From: Effrenium voratum
Lineage: Eukaryota > Sar > Dinophyceae > Suessiales > Symbiodiniaceae
Assembly: GCA_963377175.1 (NCBI GenBank)
Contig: CAUJNA010003497.1
Coordinates: forward strand, 277,501 to 341,500
DNA length: 64,000 nucleotides
Reading direction: 5' to 3'
Below the pieces are notes generated by a model. That model saw only the letters and a list, made by a program, of their open reading frames with translations, was not told the DNA's origin and made no database searches. Positions 1 to 9,773 of the stretch are shown piece after piece (the stretch's first letter is position 1; each line of letters opens with the position of its first letter). A program made the translations under genes and the position numbers.

Positions 1-459
1 ACATGTATCAAATGCATCTCTTCTGCAGGGGTGCTTGGGAAAAGAAGTTTAACAAAACTTCGATAAGTGAGGCTAGCTCTCGGTAAATGCATCCGTTAAA
101 CGTGAAAAGCAATGGACAATAACTTCAAGGGGCATAACACATGGCCCATACTGGCCCTGTGCGTTCATTGAGCACTGCCGCCCCGTGCCCAAACACCTTC
201 AGTCGCGTCTGACAGGGAAGGGTCGAAACGGTGAGGAAGGACCATTGGCACGGCCACGGGAACTGCTTCGCAGCCCTGAATCGGAAATATCCGGATCGAT
301 AACGAGAAAGAGACAGCTACAAAGAAAGATGACAACAAAACAACTTATAACATGAGACGAACCAAGGATGAAGATAAAAATAAAGAGCGACTGGAAGACA
401 AACATGAAAATGTGAAAAAAAAGAGAAAGAGAGAACGAGAAAGATAAAAAGAGCGAGAG

Positions 460-514
<55 letters not shown>

Positions 515-882
515 AATAAAGAAAGAAAGAAAGAAAGAAAGACAGAAAGAATCAAAGAAAGAAAGAAAGAATCAAATAATCAAAGAAACAAATAAAGAAA
601 GAAATAAGGGTGGCGAAAGCGTGTTCCTAACTACACTTCTCAAGAAACTTCCGCCTCCCGGCTCCGGACATTACAGCAATCTTTTATTTCCTTGTTTAGT
701 CAACACGTGCCTCAGGTGATATTCCACTGAAACGGCTTTCCTCAGGTGATGTCCTCGTTTATTCCAACCCCAAACACCAAATGGGTCTGTTCCATATTTA
801 GTCCAGCCTTGAAAACAACATTGCAGGAGACCACAGAAACAGGGGTGACATCAGGATCCCTCCATCTTTGCCCAGCGACAGC
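1..882. other. Intron or downstream part of kinase gene
   Basis: No exon could be fixed here. The next kinase exon (after subdomain IX) would lie in this stretch or beyond the left edge. A GC-rich patch near 210-290 is open in several minus-strand frames but matches no kinase motif that I recognise. Confidence 0.4.
461..606. repeat. (GAAA)n microsatellite
   Basis: Nearly pure GAAA units run to about 541, then decay into AATC- and AATA-interrupted units. The flank at 420-460 is also purine-rich. It lies in the presumed last visible kinase intron. Confidence 0.95.
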
Positions 883-952
883 TTCCAAATCGTTGCCGTA
901 GCTGTAGAAGGGGTGTCGGTTTGAAAGCATCTCAAAGATCATCACGCCGATC
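883..952 (-). CDS. Protein kinase exon, subdomain IX (helix F)
   Basis: Reads IGVMIFEMLSNRHPFYSYGN then DLE, the classic continuation of a kinase DxWS motif into helix F of CAMK/CDPK-type enzymes. The acceptor is AG at 953-954 and a GC donor follows at 881-882. One leading base completes the Ser codon left by the exon at 1653-1693, so the phase fits. This is the last exon recognised before the left window edge; subdomains X and XI are not seen. Confidence 0.85.
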
Positions 953-1652
953 CTCGGTGAGCAATATGTTCGTTCGATTAATTTACCTATAGTGAGGGTG
1001 ATTGCGGGGACTTTCATTTCACCCAGGAGTGTGAATATGATTTTTTCCCACTCACCACCCCTAGACGAAGCGGTTTGCGGCCCAAAAGGTGATGCTTCAA
1101 ACCACCACATCGGCGTCATCAATACAGACTGCCACAAAATGCCATTCCCTTCTTCCGAATGAGGAAGGCCACACAACCAATGATCACAAGCATGTTTGGA
1201 AGATTCCGAAAACTACCCACCAACGCCCCAAATGCAGTTGAATGCGAAGTCCCTTTTGATTTGCTTGGAAGTGTTCTAAATCGCTACTGGTTTCCTTTGG
1301 CACCTTGCCCCTCTTTAAAACGACTGGAAGTACTTGCCGCAGACCTGTGGATGTGAACCGGAGGCACTCACGGAAACTGATGTCAAACCCACATATTCCC
1401 GCAACCAACCGCAAAAGAGGCAGAAAATCACCCAAGTAGCAAGTGGGGGAGCCTGGGTCCCACATTTTTCGGCCTATTCGCCCTTAATGTAGGAAACAAG
1501 CGAAAGCATGTCATTGCTCCCCACAAAAGGAGCAAACATCTCCTCCCATCTGGGAGCCCCCCAAAAGGCCAGGCGGTAGCCCCGCAACCCTCTAGACCCT
1601 TTCCGGAACCCGTGCCGGAAGCTGCTCCGCCCCAGAGCCCGTACCAAGCTGC
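953..1652. other. Kinase intron
   Basis: Separates the DVWS exon from the helix-F exon. Open frames here show no recognisable protein and no second splice pair that fits. I see no named repeat in it. Confidence 0.5.
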
Positions 1653-1693
1653 GACCACACGTCGGCCTTGTCGCCATACTGACCTTCGTAGAC
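1653..1693 (-). CDS. Protein kinase exon, end of subdomain VIII and DVWS
   Basis: Encodes VYEGQYGDKADVW plus two bases of the next Ser codon. It is the stretch that follows APE in CAMK-family kinases and ends in the helix-F Asp (DVWS). It begins exactly after an AG acceptor, in phase 0 with the APE exon at 2858-2901, and ends at a GC donor (1651-1652) in phase with the next exon. At 41 bases it is a microexon; the identification depends on its neighbours matching on both sides. Confidence 0.85.
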
Positions 1694-2857
1694 CTCCGCA
1701 CGCGAGGCACAACTCTCAGGGTACAACAAAGTCCGAGAAATATACGGTTCTGAAGAAATTGAACAGGTTTGTCTGGGGCTTTAAGACCCAGTCTAGACAT
1801 GATTATAGGGAATTTCGCGTAAGAATTTTAGTTACCCCTTACACTAATTAGCAAGCTCCCAATCCAGCCACGTACAATCGTTCCCCCGGCATTTTGAAGC
1901 CTGGTTATGCGGCAATTTGGGTGGGAGCTGAGTACCCTTCGGGTAAAGTCACAAAACCAGGAAGCAACAGCGCGCATCCATTGAACATCTACAAGCAAGT
2001 GCCAGCCCCCTCCAAGCGCTGTTTTCACTCCAATTTTCAAATCTTCAATAACGAAGACTTTCTGGACAGTACTTGGGAGTTTGACATGGGAAAAAAGCAG
2101 TCGTTGGGTGCTGGTGGCAGTATCAATTGGTTGGGAAGGAGGGGGCAATGGATTCCTCTTGACCCGGCGTGCCCTGGCCAAGCATTTGCACCAAAGTCGG
2201 CACAACTGGAGGTCTGAGTAGCATCAATCAACATAATCTGAGCATCAATAAACATAAAACACCTAAACAACATATGGGTGTGGCTCAAAATTAAACAGGA
2301 GGGGTTACGCAGGTTTTGGTCCATGTTTCCACTTTTCAGGGTTCCATTTGGGTACCGGTTTTTTGAGCCACAGCCATATGAAGCACTAAGCTTAGCCGAG
2401 CGTATCCCAAAGCTCGGACTCATCTTTGCGACCGATTTAGTCAATCAAGGCACATTCACCGAGCCAAGATTTAAAAACAAACAACGCTCATCCCCTTTCG
2501 GTGCCATTTTGGAAAGAAGACAAGGGGATTTCTTCTGGAAGCCCCAAAATATGGTTGGTCCCCTTATTTGGTTTCCTTTCAAAGCTCACCAAAAGGCATT
2601 CCCAGTGAAAAAAAACAAAAAAAACAACAACACCCACATTGACATTTGACCATGGGGCATAACTTATGGCTCCATTTTGGGGTGGATGAACATCCATTTG
2701 CCACTTTTGATGTTCACCACAAGTACAGGGTGTTAACCCACATTGACCTTTATGGCCCATTCATTTGCCCTGGCAGCACCCCATTGACCATTTGTAGCAC
2801 AAGTCGAGCCGCTCATTCGTTCCCCCGAAACCGCGGGTTCGTGGTTCGCATCCTGGC
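1694..2857. other. Kinase intron with an inverted-repeat element
   Basis: Holds the family E element at 2271-2380. Nothing else in it could be supported as coding. Confidence 0.5.
2271..2380. repeat. Family E inverted-repeat element
   Basis: Starts CATATGGGTGTGGCTCAAAA and ends with the inverse, TTTTTTGAGCCACAGCCATATG allowing one or two mismatches. It is about 110 bp with no coding capacity. The same internal sequence recurs in inverse orientation at 5598-5706 and at 47520-47635. It looks like a non-autonomous DNA transposon (MITE-like). Confidence 0.8.
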
Positions 2858-2901
2858 CTCCGGCGCCATGTAGTGCGGCGTGCCCGCCCGCTGCATGACC
2901 T
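2858..2901 (-). CDS. Protein kinase exon, activation segment end (APE motif)
   Basis: Reads VMQRAGTPHYMAPE after two bases completing a codon. GTPxYMAPE is the P+1 loop and APE motif (subdomain VIII), so the substrate-binding loop is intact. The acceptor AG is at 2902-2903 and a GC donor (GCCAGG) follows at 2856-2857. The join to the DFG exon at 18340-18423 would give Glu in place of the DFG Gly and leaves out most of the activation loop. A short exon between them has probably been missed. Confidence 0.87.
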
Positions 2902-4416
2902 CTGGAGGTTTTTTGCTGAGGACGGTTCGAGTGGAAAGCTTCGCGGTGGGGGGGGGGGGAGGTGGGGGGGAGACAACCTGGTCTCCTCAATTTGCATAGG
3001 GACTTGGGATTCAAGGTTAGCAGAGCTAGCAAATGAGCATCTAGGGTGAGTCAGGCAAGTGCTTGGCACTTGACAAGCATGGCTACAACCTTGGGGCTCG
3101 TCATGGATTACCTGACATGCCCGATCGCCCTTTCAAGTGGGGTCCCAAGACCTCAGGTCTGGGGATCCTAATTAAAGGAGAACTTGGTCAAGGTGTCCAA
3201 GAAGCCCACCGGGTCCGGGGCTGGACATAGTGGTGCTTTGGGACTCTGCTGGTACCGTTTTGTTTTTCAATGAGGTATTAATTTCAATAAGGAATCGCCT
3301 CAAACGTGGTATGACAATAGAACATGACACCCCAGCCGAATTCTGAGGTCCTAAGCTCCCCTTGGGATCGCCTGATCCCAGTCGCGATCCCGCCTCTTTG
3401 GTCACCTTAGTGGCGAGGATCTCGAGTCCTGGCAAAGCCGCATAATCAAAACCTGGCATTAAGATGGTCTGCCCGGAACCATGTAACGAATCAAGAAGGA
3501 TGTCCGCACCCATTTATGGCTGCGACTGTCCCTGACTAACCCTCATCTACCTTGGTTTGAGTTGTGGCTCACATGCGGAAAGAATATTAGTTTCGCAGTT
3601 GGGATGGATAAATTGACGGATACTCCGGGATAAAGCCTAAGTGACAAGGGCCTTCGGGCTTGGTAACAAATGACTCCCCAGTACTCTGGGATGAAACAGC
3701 CAGAGGGAATGGTCCTGAGCCTCGGTATGCAGGTGTTTCTGTTGCACTTAGGGCAAGTGGTGCATCCAGAAGGTGTGTACGATTCCAGGGTATCATACTG
3801 GAGGTCCCCTAAGGCTTTCTGGTGATAAGTGTGGTCGCGAATTCAGGCCGGGGTGTCTCAGCATGTGCTGTACCCTGAAACTAAGGAGCTTGGTTTTTGC
3901 CGGGTAAGGGAAACCGATAACCACCCCCCAAAAAAATACTGTAAACACTTGTGGATTCTCTACATTAGTAGGTAATCACTTACAAATTCCACAAGGCACC
4001 AATGGTGTGTGGTTGGTCTACCAGCAATACTTGGGGCACCTCCACCTGAGTGGGTGGGCCAGAACAAACCGCTGAACTGTTTATTTGCCGCTAAAATGGT
4101 CGTGCCAAACAGTTTAAAGTCCAGGAACTCAGGAAGTGAGTCGATTCCGAAATTTCGCGCAACACCTCTTCTCAATTTTGAGCTGTGTCAATCAGGCATG
4201 GCCGGATTGGGAGCCCTACGTTCGAGATCGTCCTTCTGTACAACGTACCTCGAGTATAATATCCCCATCTACCTCTCGTGCTCTTGAACGACTCTGTGCA
4301 AGCCTGTACACGAGAAAAATGGAGCACACAGCCGCCAGCACAATCTCCCTATAAGCTGTTCCGGCTGGACGACAAAATTCGGCTTTTCGCCTGCGACGAC
4401 AAGTCAACGGCTCACT
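2902..4416. other. Kinase intron, low content
   Basis: Holds a short run of G at 2947-2958 and the family A element at 4041-4140. No exon with a convincing motif was found, although the missing activation-loop exon could lie here. Confidence 0.4.
4041..4140. repeat. Family A inverted-repeat element, decayed left end
   Basis: The right end is AACTCAGGAAGTGAG, preceded by AAAGTCCAGG, identical to the copy at 20818-20925. The left end (CACCTGAGTGGG) keeps only part of the terminal repeat. The element is about 100 bp and non-coding. Confidence 0.7.
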
Positions 4417-4848
4417 TCAAAACTTCACTTGGCAAAAGCCTTCGTTCCACGGATCCAAGGCAGACAGTCCGGGAAAGGGAGTCACCACATGTTTGAAATA
4501 GCAGCCATTGTGCTGCGTTGAGTAGGACATGGCGTTGTATCCAAGCTGCACGGCCTTGTTCCAACACAATCCTGGGCTCTGAATGTTGGGATCGTGCTCC
4601 TGGCTGAAGACATATTGAAGCTTGAAGTCATGAAAGTGGTAGCGAATATATCCAGGCCCCATGCTCACTGTTGGCAACTTCTTACTTCCCACGTCAGGAA
4701 GTTCAAGGCTCGCATTTTCCACCGCGCCACGCAGACTCGAGTCCGGGACCGGATTCTTCTTGCTCTCTGTCTGATTGACTGAACCTTGCCACTTCAAACC
4801 TCCAAGGGCACTGGTTACAGCACAAAGGAGCACCAGCTTTGCCAGCAT
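4417..4848 (-). CDS. Putative small secreted protein, intronless
   Basis: An open frame of 143 codons starts at an ATG (4846-4848). Its first residues, MLAKLVLLCAVTSALGG, look like a signal peptide with a cleavage site near residue 17. The mature part has few Cys, around CWNKAVQLGYNAMSYSTQHN and GCYF, faintly reminiscent of a PAN/apple-type disulfide loop. That resemblance is weak, and no family is assigned. A possible AG acceptor (TTATTGCAG) lies about 65 bases upstream, where a spliced leader could be added. The frame lies inside the kinase intron on the same strand, so it is either a nested gene, a retrogene, or a cassette exon. Confidence 0.5.
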   Translation of the reverse strand: MLAKLVLLCAVTSALGGLKWQGSVNQTESKKNPVPDSSLRGAVENASLELPDVGSKKLPTVSMGPGYIRYHFHDFKLQYVFSQEHDPNIQSPGLCWNKAVQLGYNAMSYSTQHNGCYFKHVVTPFPGLSALDPWNEGFCQVKF

Positions 4849-6504
4849 GGAGGGCAACGCAGGCTTGGTCTCACAACGACGCTGACTTGATGTGTTGCAA
4901 AAGGCTGCAATAAATCAAACTCACAGCGAGCGATGGTGGTGAACCCTTGCAGTATGTATATTGTGTATATCTTTTATGTATACATCATATGTGCATGTAT
5001 ACATATATATATATATATATGTATATATGTGAGTAATAGCATGCAGAATGTGTGCCTACCTTTAACATGCAAACAAAAACTTGATGGATCAGAAGCCCCA
5101 AGTTTGGCCCGTGGGAGAGCTAACTGGCACAAGATGCAGGTGGCGTTCCTTAAGCAGGAAATGCAGCCGCCGGTAAATAAGCCGCCGGCTCTTGTTCATT
5201 TCAAAAGCACATGGCATAGGCGACCATGCGAATGGCCTTCGGTCATTCTCGGGGGCTTGAGCATTCATTTTAGTCCCTGGTTTAAACATTTACCAGGGCT
5301 CCATGTTCGGCACCTACTTTTGACCCACAGCCATATGGCCATGGGTCAAAACCCCGTACCCCCAGTGAACATCCCAATCCCAACTAAAATCCCGACTCAT
5401 TGGCATTTCTGGCCATTTTGCGGTGGATGAACATCCATTTGCCACCTATTTGGATGTTCACCAGGCGTTTCTGGTACCATTGGTTTTGACCCACATTAAC
5501 CCTTTATCGCTGTAGGTCAAAACCCTGCAACGCCTGGTGAACAAAATAGGTGGTACATGGGTGTTCCGCCCCAAAATGGAGCTATGACCACCACCTCCAT
5601 ATGGCTGTGGCTCAAAAAACCGGTACCCAAATGGAACCCTGGTAGGTGGACACATGGACCAAAACCTGCGGTTTGCCCCAGCTGGTTTATTTTGAGCCAC
5701 ATCCATACTCATTTCAGCTGGACGTCTCAACTCGCCCGCCCGCTCGGTGCGTCGATTCGCGAGGATCCGCTCCTCCCGGCAGCTTTGGCAGGAGCCGGGC
5801 CACCGCACCCAGGGCGCCGCTCCGGTCTTGCAGCTCCTCGGGTCGCGAGCGCGTCGTCCGATGATTTTGGTCGGCTGTTCCTGTGTTGCGGTTGACCCTG
5901 CAAAAGGTAAGCAACTGTTTGTGGGTTTAGTGAAAAACACCTCGATTTCCCGAAAAGTTGAAGTCTGAAGATAAGTCGAAAACTGTTGGTGGCTTCAACT
6001 CGAGATCTGCCAATTGAGAAGAACCTTTTGTGGCTTAAACTCGGAAAGCCAGCCGCTAAACCAACTACACACTTGCAACCCAAGGAAGCGGACAGCTGGG
6101 CAAGGGAGGATCGCACATGGCTTTGTCTCAAACCAGGCCAACCCGAAAACTGGTGGTTGTCCTTTTGTTCCCCTTTAAACCAACCCCAAAACGGGTACTC
6201 GCCCAAAGCCACGGAGTCGGCAACCCGAAGGCGTCGGACTGCAGTCCTTGGTGCAGTTCGCGCGGAGCCGTTCCAAGGTGTCGGACCTCAGCGCCCTTTT
6301 GACGTCACTTGCGAGGCGACCAAAAGCCCACGGCGGCCAAACCAACAAGGGGGGTGTCCGGCTTTGGACCATGGAAGCACTGCAACTGGCTGGATGGGGA
6401 CCCTACTAGTACCCCATATCCCAAGCAACTCATTTCAGATTGGGTTGAGACGTGGTTATAAGCTACTCTAAGTGAGCAGCCAAAAAGGGCAATCAAAAGA
6501 AAGG
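4849..6504. other. Kinase intron with repeats, up to the retrotransposon
   Basis: Contains an AT dinucleotide run at 5001-5029, family E-type sequence at about 5325-5710 in at least two pieces, and a GC-rich island at 5730-5890. The island is open in three minus-strand frames but could not be assigned. Confidence 0.5.
5598..5706. repeat. Family E inverted-repeat element, inverse copy
   Basis: This is the reverse complement of the copy at 2271-2380 over most of its length, with matching GGCTGTGGCTCAAAA and TTTTGAGCCACATCC ends. Immediately to the left (5325-5560) lie pieces of a related subfamily whose ends read GGGTCAAAAC and GTTTTGACCC. Confidence 0.75.
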
Positions 6505-6510
6505 TTGGAT
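6505..6510. repeat. Target-site duplication, left copy
   Basis: TTGGAT directly abuts the left LTR and is repeated at 17324-17329 directly after the right LTR. A 5-6 bp duplication is what copia integrases leave. Confidence 0.8.
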
Positions 6511-6712
6511 ACTCAAAGGAGAGGGAAACACAGTTTTCTCAACAACGGGGGAACCCGGGACCTTAAAAGGAACGAACCCCGCCGTGACTGCGACCTCTCC
6601 CTTAACCTTGTGGCAGCGCGTGCAACGCGCTCTTTTCTTGAGCCAAAGCAATGACGACACGTACCTCTGACACATGATCCTCTGGGCCATAAATGTCATC
6701 GTGATAATTGAC
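6511..6712 (-). repeat. 3' LTR of the copia element (202 bp)
   Basis: Matches the LTR at 17068-17323 almost base for base, apart from a substitution near 6651 and a 54-base segment missing after it. In element orientation it starts GTCAATTATC and ends CTTTGAGT, so it lacks the usual TG..CA ends. The edge is fixed by the adjoining polypurine tract on one side and the target duplication on the other. Confidence 0.92.
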
Positions 6713-6720
6713 TCCCCCCT
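6713..6720 (-). other. Polypurine tract of the copia element
   Basis: On the minus strand it reads AGGGGGGA and directly abuts the 3' LTR. This is where plus-strand DNA synthesis is primed in LTR elements, and it supports the LTR edge at 6712. Confidence 0.8.
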
Positions 6721-6865
6721 CATTGCCGGCACTGAGGGAGTGTCTTGGGCGTATTACCACGCCAACTTGAAGTCAAGTTTACATCACAACGACTGACGCA
6801 AGTTATTCAAGCATCGCCCAGGCACTTGCACACTTTTGGAAATTTTGTGGACATGCTGCAGCGCA

Positions 6866-7423
6866 CTAGGCAGCTGCTTTAGCGGATCTGCTTCTACGAA
6901 CGTCTTCAAGCTTCTCTGGGAGGTCAACACGAATGCCGAGCAACCTGATGGCATGGTCCCACTTGTTGGGTGGAAGTGCTTTCGTGAAGATGTCTGCTGA
7001 CTGCATGTCTGTTTGGACGTATTCTATTGAGATGTGTTCGCTTTCAAGCTGCTCTGCGATGCAAGCGAGGTTCACCTTGTGCGTGCGTTGTACACAGCGT
7101 AGCTTGGATGAGAAACCCTTCTTTGCTACGAGGATGGTCGCCTGATTGTCCTCGTGGATCTTGAGATGGAATGGTCTGTCCAAGATCAGCTCCCATAAGC
7201 TGAGCGCAGGAAGTGCCTCCTGGTACAGGGAGTACGCAAGAGACACGATTTCCGCCTCGGTTGTCGATCGGGAGACCGAGGTCTGCCTTTTAGACACCCA
7301 CGCGAGGGGGAAATGCGTATGTGGACCACTCAAAACCAAGAAGCCTCCGGACGTTGACTTTGCGTCTCGTTCTCCAGCGAAATCAGCGTCCACATAGAGA
7401 GACAGATGCCTGAACTGTGCCAA
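6866..7423 (-). CDS. Copia RNase H domain
   Basis: Degrades the RNA strand during reverse transcription. The catalytic carboxylates are visible in VDADFAG, STTEAE, HEDNQAT and SADIFTKALP, in the spacing usual for copia. The meaningful frame begins near 7413 (FRHLSLYVDADF), while the preceding RT frame ends at 7383. The two overlap and are out of register by one base, which points to a frameshift near 7410. A stop ends the frame 145 bases before the polypurine tract. Confidence 0.93.
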   Translation of the reverse strand: MAQFRHLSLYVDADFAGERDAKSTSGGFLVLSGPHTHFPLAWVSKRQTSVSRSTTEAEIVSLAYSLYQEALPALSLWELILDRPFHLKIHEDNQATILVAKKGFSSKLRCVQRTHKVNLACIAEQLESEHISIEYVQTDMQSADIFTKALPPNKWDHAIRLLGIRVDLPEKLEDVRRSRSAKAAA

Positions 7424-9149
7424 CTAACGTGCTGTTAACCGTGCTGTTTATGTAGCAGACAAGCCTATGTAGCTGCTTATCGCAGTTCCTAGACCATTTC
7501 TGAACAAAGGAAGCAAGGTCGCCAATGGGCTTGACCAGGTCCGGGCGTGCCAAACGACCCAACCATAAGGCTTTCATCAACACGCGGCAAGCGGCGAAGC
7601 CGAGCTCACCCTCCAAGGCGTCATCTGCAGGGTCTAGAGATCCAGCGGGACAGAATGGAGTGGTGGCATCACGCAACTTTTCAGTTTTTAGCTGTGCAAC
7701 CTCAAGATATAATGCAACCGTTTGACGAGCATAATCTCGCATGTCGAACGCCATGCCCCCTTTCAATCTGCCCATTGCGGCATTAAGATCGGGTTCAGTT
7801 GGGTCCTTTGGAGCATCTATCAAAAGGTGATTCCTGCCTAGCACCCGATATATGTCTTCTGGGGGTTCTATATCAACCAGTCTTGTTAACTTTTCCCAGA
7901 AGTCTTTATGAAGGTGGCTGGGGCCGGCCAACGTCAAGTCGTCGACGTATGTCGAGAGAAGTAACCCGGACTCCTTGAACCAGAAGTTTCCAGGAAACTC
8001 TGCGACCTCACGCCCTCCAAGTTCACTAATGAAACCTTTGAGGTGTGCCTCCCAGAGTCCGCCAGCGTCAGGATGCCCATAAAGAGCTTTAACGAGCAAA
8101 ACCACAGGTTTCACGAAACGCTCGCGCCACCACCTTGGCCGGAGCTCAGGCGGGAGTGTGATCCAAGTTTGGTACTTGGATTTCAGCAGTGCTTGTACAT
8201 AAGCCTTTGTAGCGTCCGCTGTCGTGGTGGAGTTCCCTGGTAGGGATCCATAAGCGAGACAGTTATTAAGACCTTGTACGCTCGTGGGATTTGCTCCCAG
8301 TTCTTGGTAGACAGCTGCTGCGCCATGCTCGTCTTGCGCACAGTCTCCGCGATACACAATCCTACCTTTCATCTTCTGAAGGTGTTTCGCGAGTTCGGCG
8401 AACTTGACGGACGCTAGCGACATCAACTGCCCGAAATGAACTTTTATACTGGATCGTCGCGCCTCAGCAGCGACTTGATCATACTCTCGGACTGAATTTA
8501 GATCCCAAAAACCGGCTTTCTCCAGGCCTGTGGCTACAAGTCGAACGGCTTCAAGGGCTTCCGGGGAAGCCAACATTTCGGCACGTGACAAGAGTCTGGT
8601 CACCATTGCGGTGATTTCAGGATCCTTCTCCTCCTTGACTTGTCCTAGGGAATGTGCGATGAGATTTTCAACATCAAGAACTTGTTCAAGGATGTCGTGA
8701 CACTTTTCATCGGACTCGACAGCAATACCTATATCTTCCAAACCAGAGAGAGGGGATATGTGTTTTAGCTGCTGTTCACGTTCCCGGTGGTCGAGAGGCA
8801 ATGGCACTTGGACAGGCATCGCAGGCACAACGGGTTGTACTGTCGGATACAGCGCACGGGCAACTGTGAGACACATGCCTTCGGGGTAGAAAGCGGTCTT
8901 TGCGGTCTTGTTACCTGCTGCAAGCGAGTGTTTATACCCTTTTTCGTGCGGACACTTGAATGCACTTAGCGCGGATGCGAGGGTGCTATTGCTGGTCATG
9001 ACTTTCCATGGCTTTTTGATGGGGTAACCATTGCTGTCCTTCAGACCTAGGGCGCAACCGTGGAAGGTCGCTGGGGTGAAGACCTGTGCGTATTCCCTAA
9101 AGAATGCAGAAACATCATCCCTAGCCCAGCTGTCGCAATCCCTTGGCCA
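7383..9149 (-). CDS. Copia reverse transcriptase, with the tail of the domain before it
   Basis: RNA-dependent DNA polymerase. Motifs seen in order: GRIVYRGD (about 8360), TTTADATKAYVQA with the first catalytic Asp, LVKALYGHPDAGGLWEAHL (copia KALYGLKQxPRxW region), and STYVDDLTLAGP with the YVDD catalytic pair. The frame is open upstream of its first ATG (8999) to about 9149. There it reads WPRDCDSW, then FHGCALGL and a CPHEKGYKHS segment. This upstream part belongs to the extra domain described at 9130-9773. Confidence 0.93.
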   Translation of the reverse strand, partial: WPRDCDSWARDDVSAFFREYAQVFTPATFHGCALGLKDSNGYPIKKPWKVMTSNSTLASALSAFKCPHEKGYKHSLAAGNKTAKTAFYPEGMCLTVARALYPTVQPVVPAMPVQVPLPLDHREREQQLKHISPLSGLEDIGIAVESDEKCHDILEQVLDVENLIAHSLGQVKEEKDPEITAMVTRLLSRAEMLASPEALEAVRLVATGLEKAGFWDLNSVREYDQVAAEARRSSIKVHFGQLMSLASVKFAELAKHLQKMKGRIVYRGDCAQDEHGAAAVYQELGANPTSVQGLNNCLAYGSLPGNSTTTADATKAYVQALLKSKYQTWITLPPELRPRWWRERFVKPVVLLVKALYGHPDAGGLWEAHLKGFISELGGREVAEFPGNFWFKESGLLLSTYVDDLTLAGPSHLHKDFWEKLTRLVDIEPPEDIYRVLGRNHLLIDAPKDPTEPDLNAAMGRLKGGMAFDMRDYARQTVALYLEVAQLKTEKLRDATTPFCPAGSLDPADDALEGELGFAACRVLMKALWLGRLARPDLVKPIGDLASFVQKWSRNCDKQLHRLVCYINSTVNSTLVGTVQASVSLCGR

Positions 9150-9773
9150 ACACTACCCCCCTGATGGAGGACAGTCTCAGCGTGACGTCTGAATCTGGAG
9201 AACAACTCTCTCGACTCTCTAACTTTTTGTTTCAGTTTCTTTTTGAACTGGCTGCCATGCTGAACCTGATGTGCAGGGTATTGCAGCCCAGAGATTGGGT
9301 TTATCACAACCTTCTATCTGTGACTGCAATTGGATTTCTCCTTCATCTGTGCTAAGGTCGATGAACTCTTTAGCCAGCCTAACATGAGGTATGCCAAGAC
9401 CTTCAAACACGCGACCCATATTGGACTCTGGTGAACATGCGTATTCAAACATCACAGGCAGCTTATCGATGCGTGCCTGTCGTTTGCGGGCACGATGATT
9501 TCCTACCTCAAAATGCTTGGGCGGCGGAGCTTCAACCTCTGCGCTGCACGGCATGCCAAAAATTGGCAATGTATCTGGACGACCGTTCTTTGACGCTTCG
9601 GTGAGAGGTGTCGGCGGTACGGAGTCTAACATCACGGCTGCACCTGTGGCGATAACGCAATCGGACTGAATGGGTTTTAACTTGAACACTGTGAACCCAG
9701 TCCATGGATCTCCAAGTGAGCGGTTAGGTCGGCTACCAAACCAACCATCGTGAATGTTGTCTGCTTTGCCCCC
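9130..9773 (-). CDS. Extra domain between integrase and RT, methyltransferase-like
   Basis: Reads NIHDGWFGSRPNRSLGDPWT, then VMFEYACSPESNMG, GIPHVRLAKEFIDLST and NLWAAIPCTSGSAWQ, and continues after frameshifts near 9255 and 9150 into the RT frame. A hydrophobic strand ending in a Cys/Pro/Ser loop, then an acidic strand end, then a PCT motif, faintly recalls motifs I, II and IV of C5 DNA methyltransferases. That is an inference from motif shape only. Retrotransposons with DNA methyltransferases are known in dinoflagellates, but this is not a full-length one. It could instead be a lineage-specific linker domain. Confidence 0.5.

Noticed and set aside
199..555. Phe/Leu/Ser frame resembling a membrane protein
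   Set aside because: It reads through the GAAA microsatellite.
5730..5890. GC-rich minus-strand island after a TTTTGCAG acceptor, as the missing activation-loop exon
   Set aside because: Open in three frames, but none contains kinase activation-loop features, and no donor gives the needed join to the APE exon.
6190..6310. GC-rich minus-strand frame SDVKRALRSDTLERLRANCT as a kinase exon
   Set aside because: Protein-like, but it matches nothing expected between DFG and APE, and no fitting splice pair was found.
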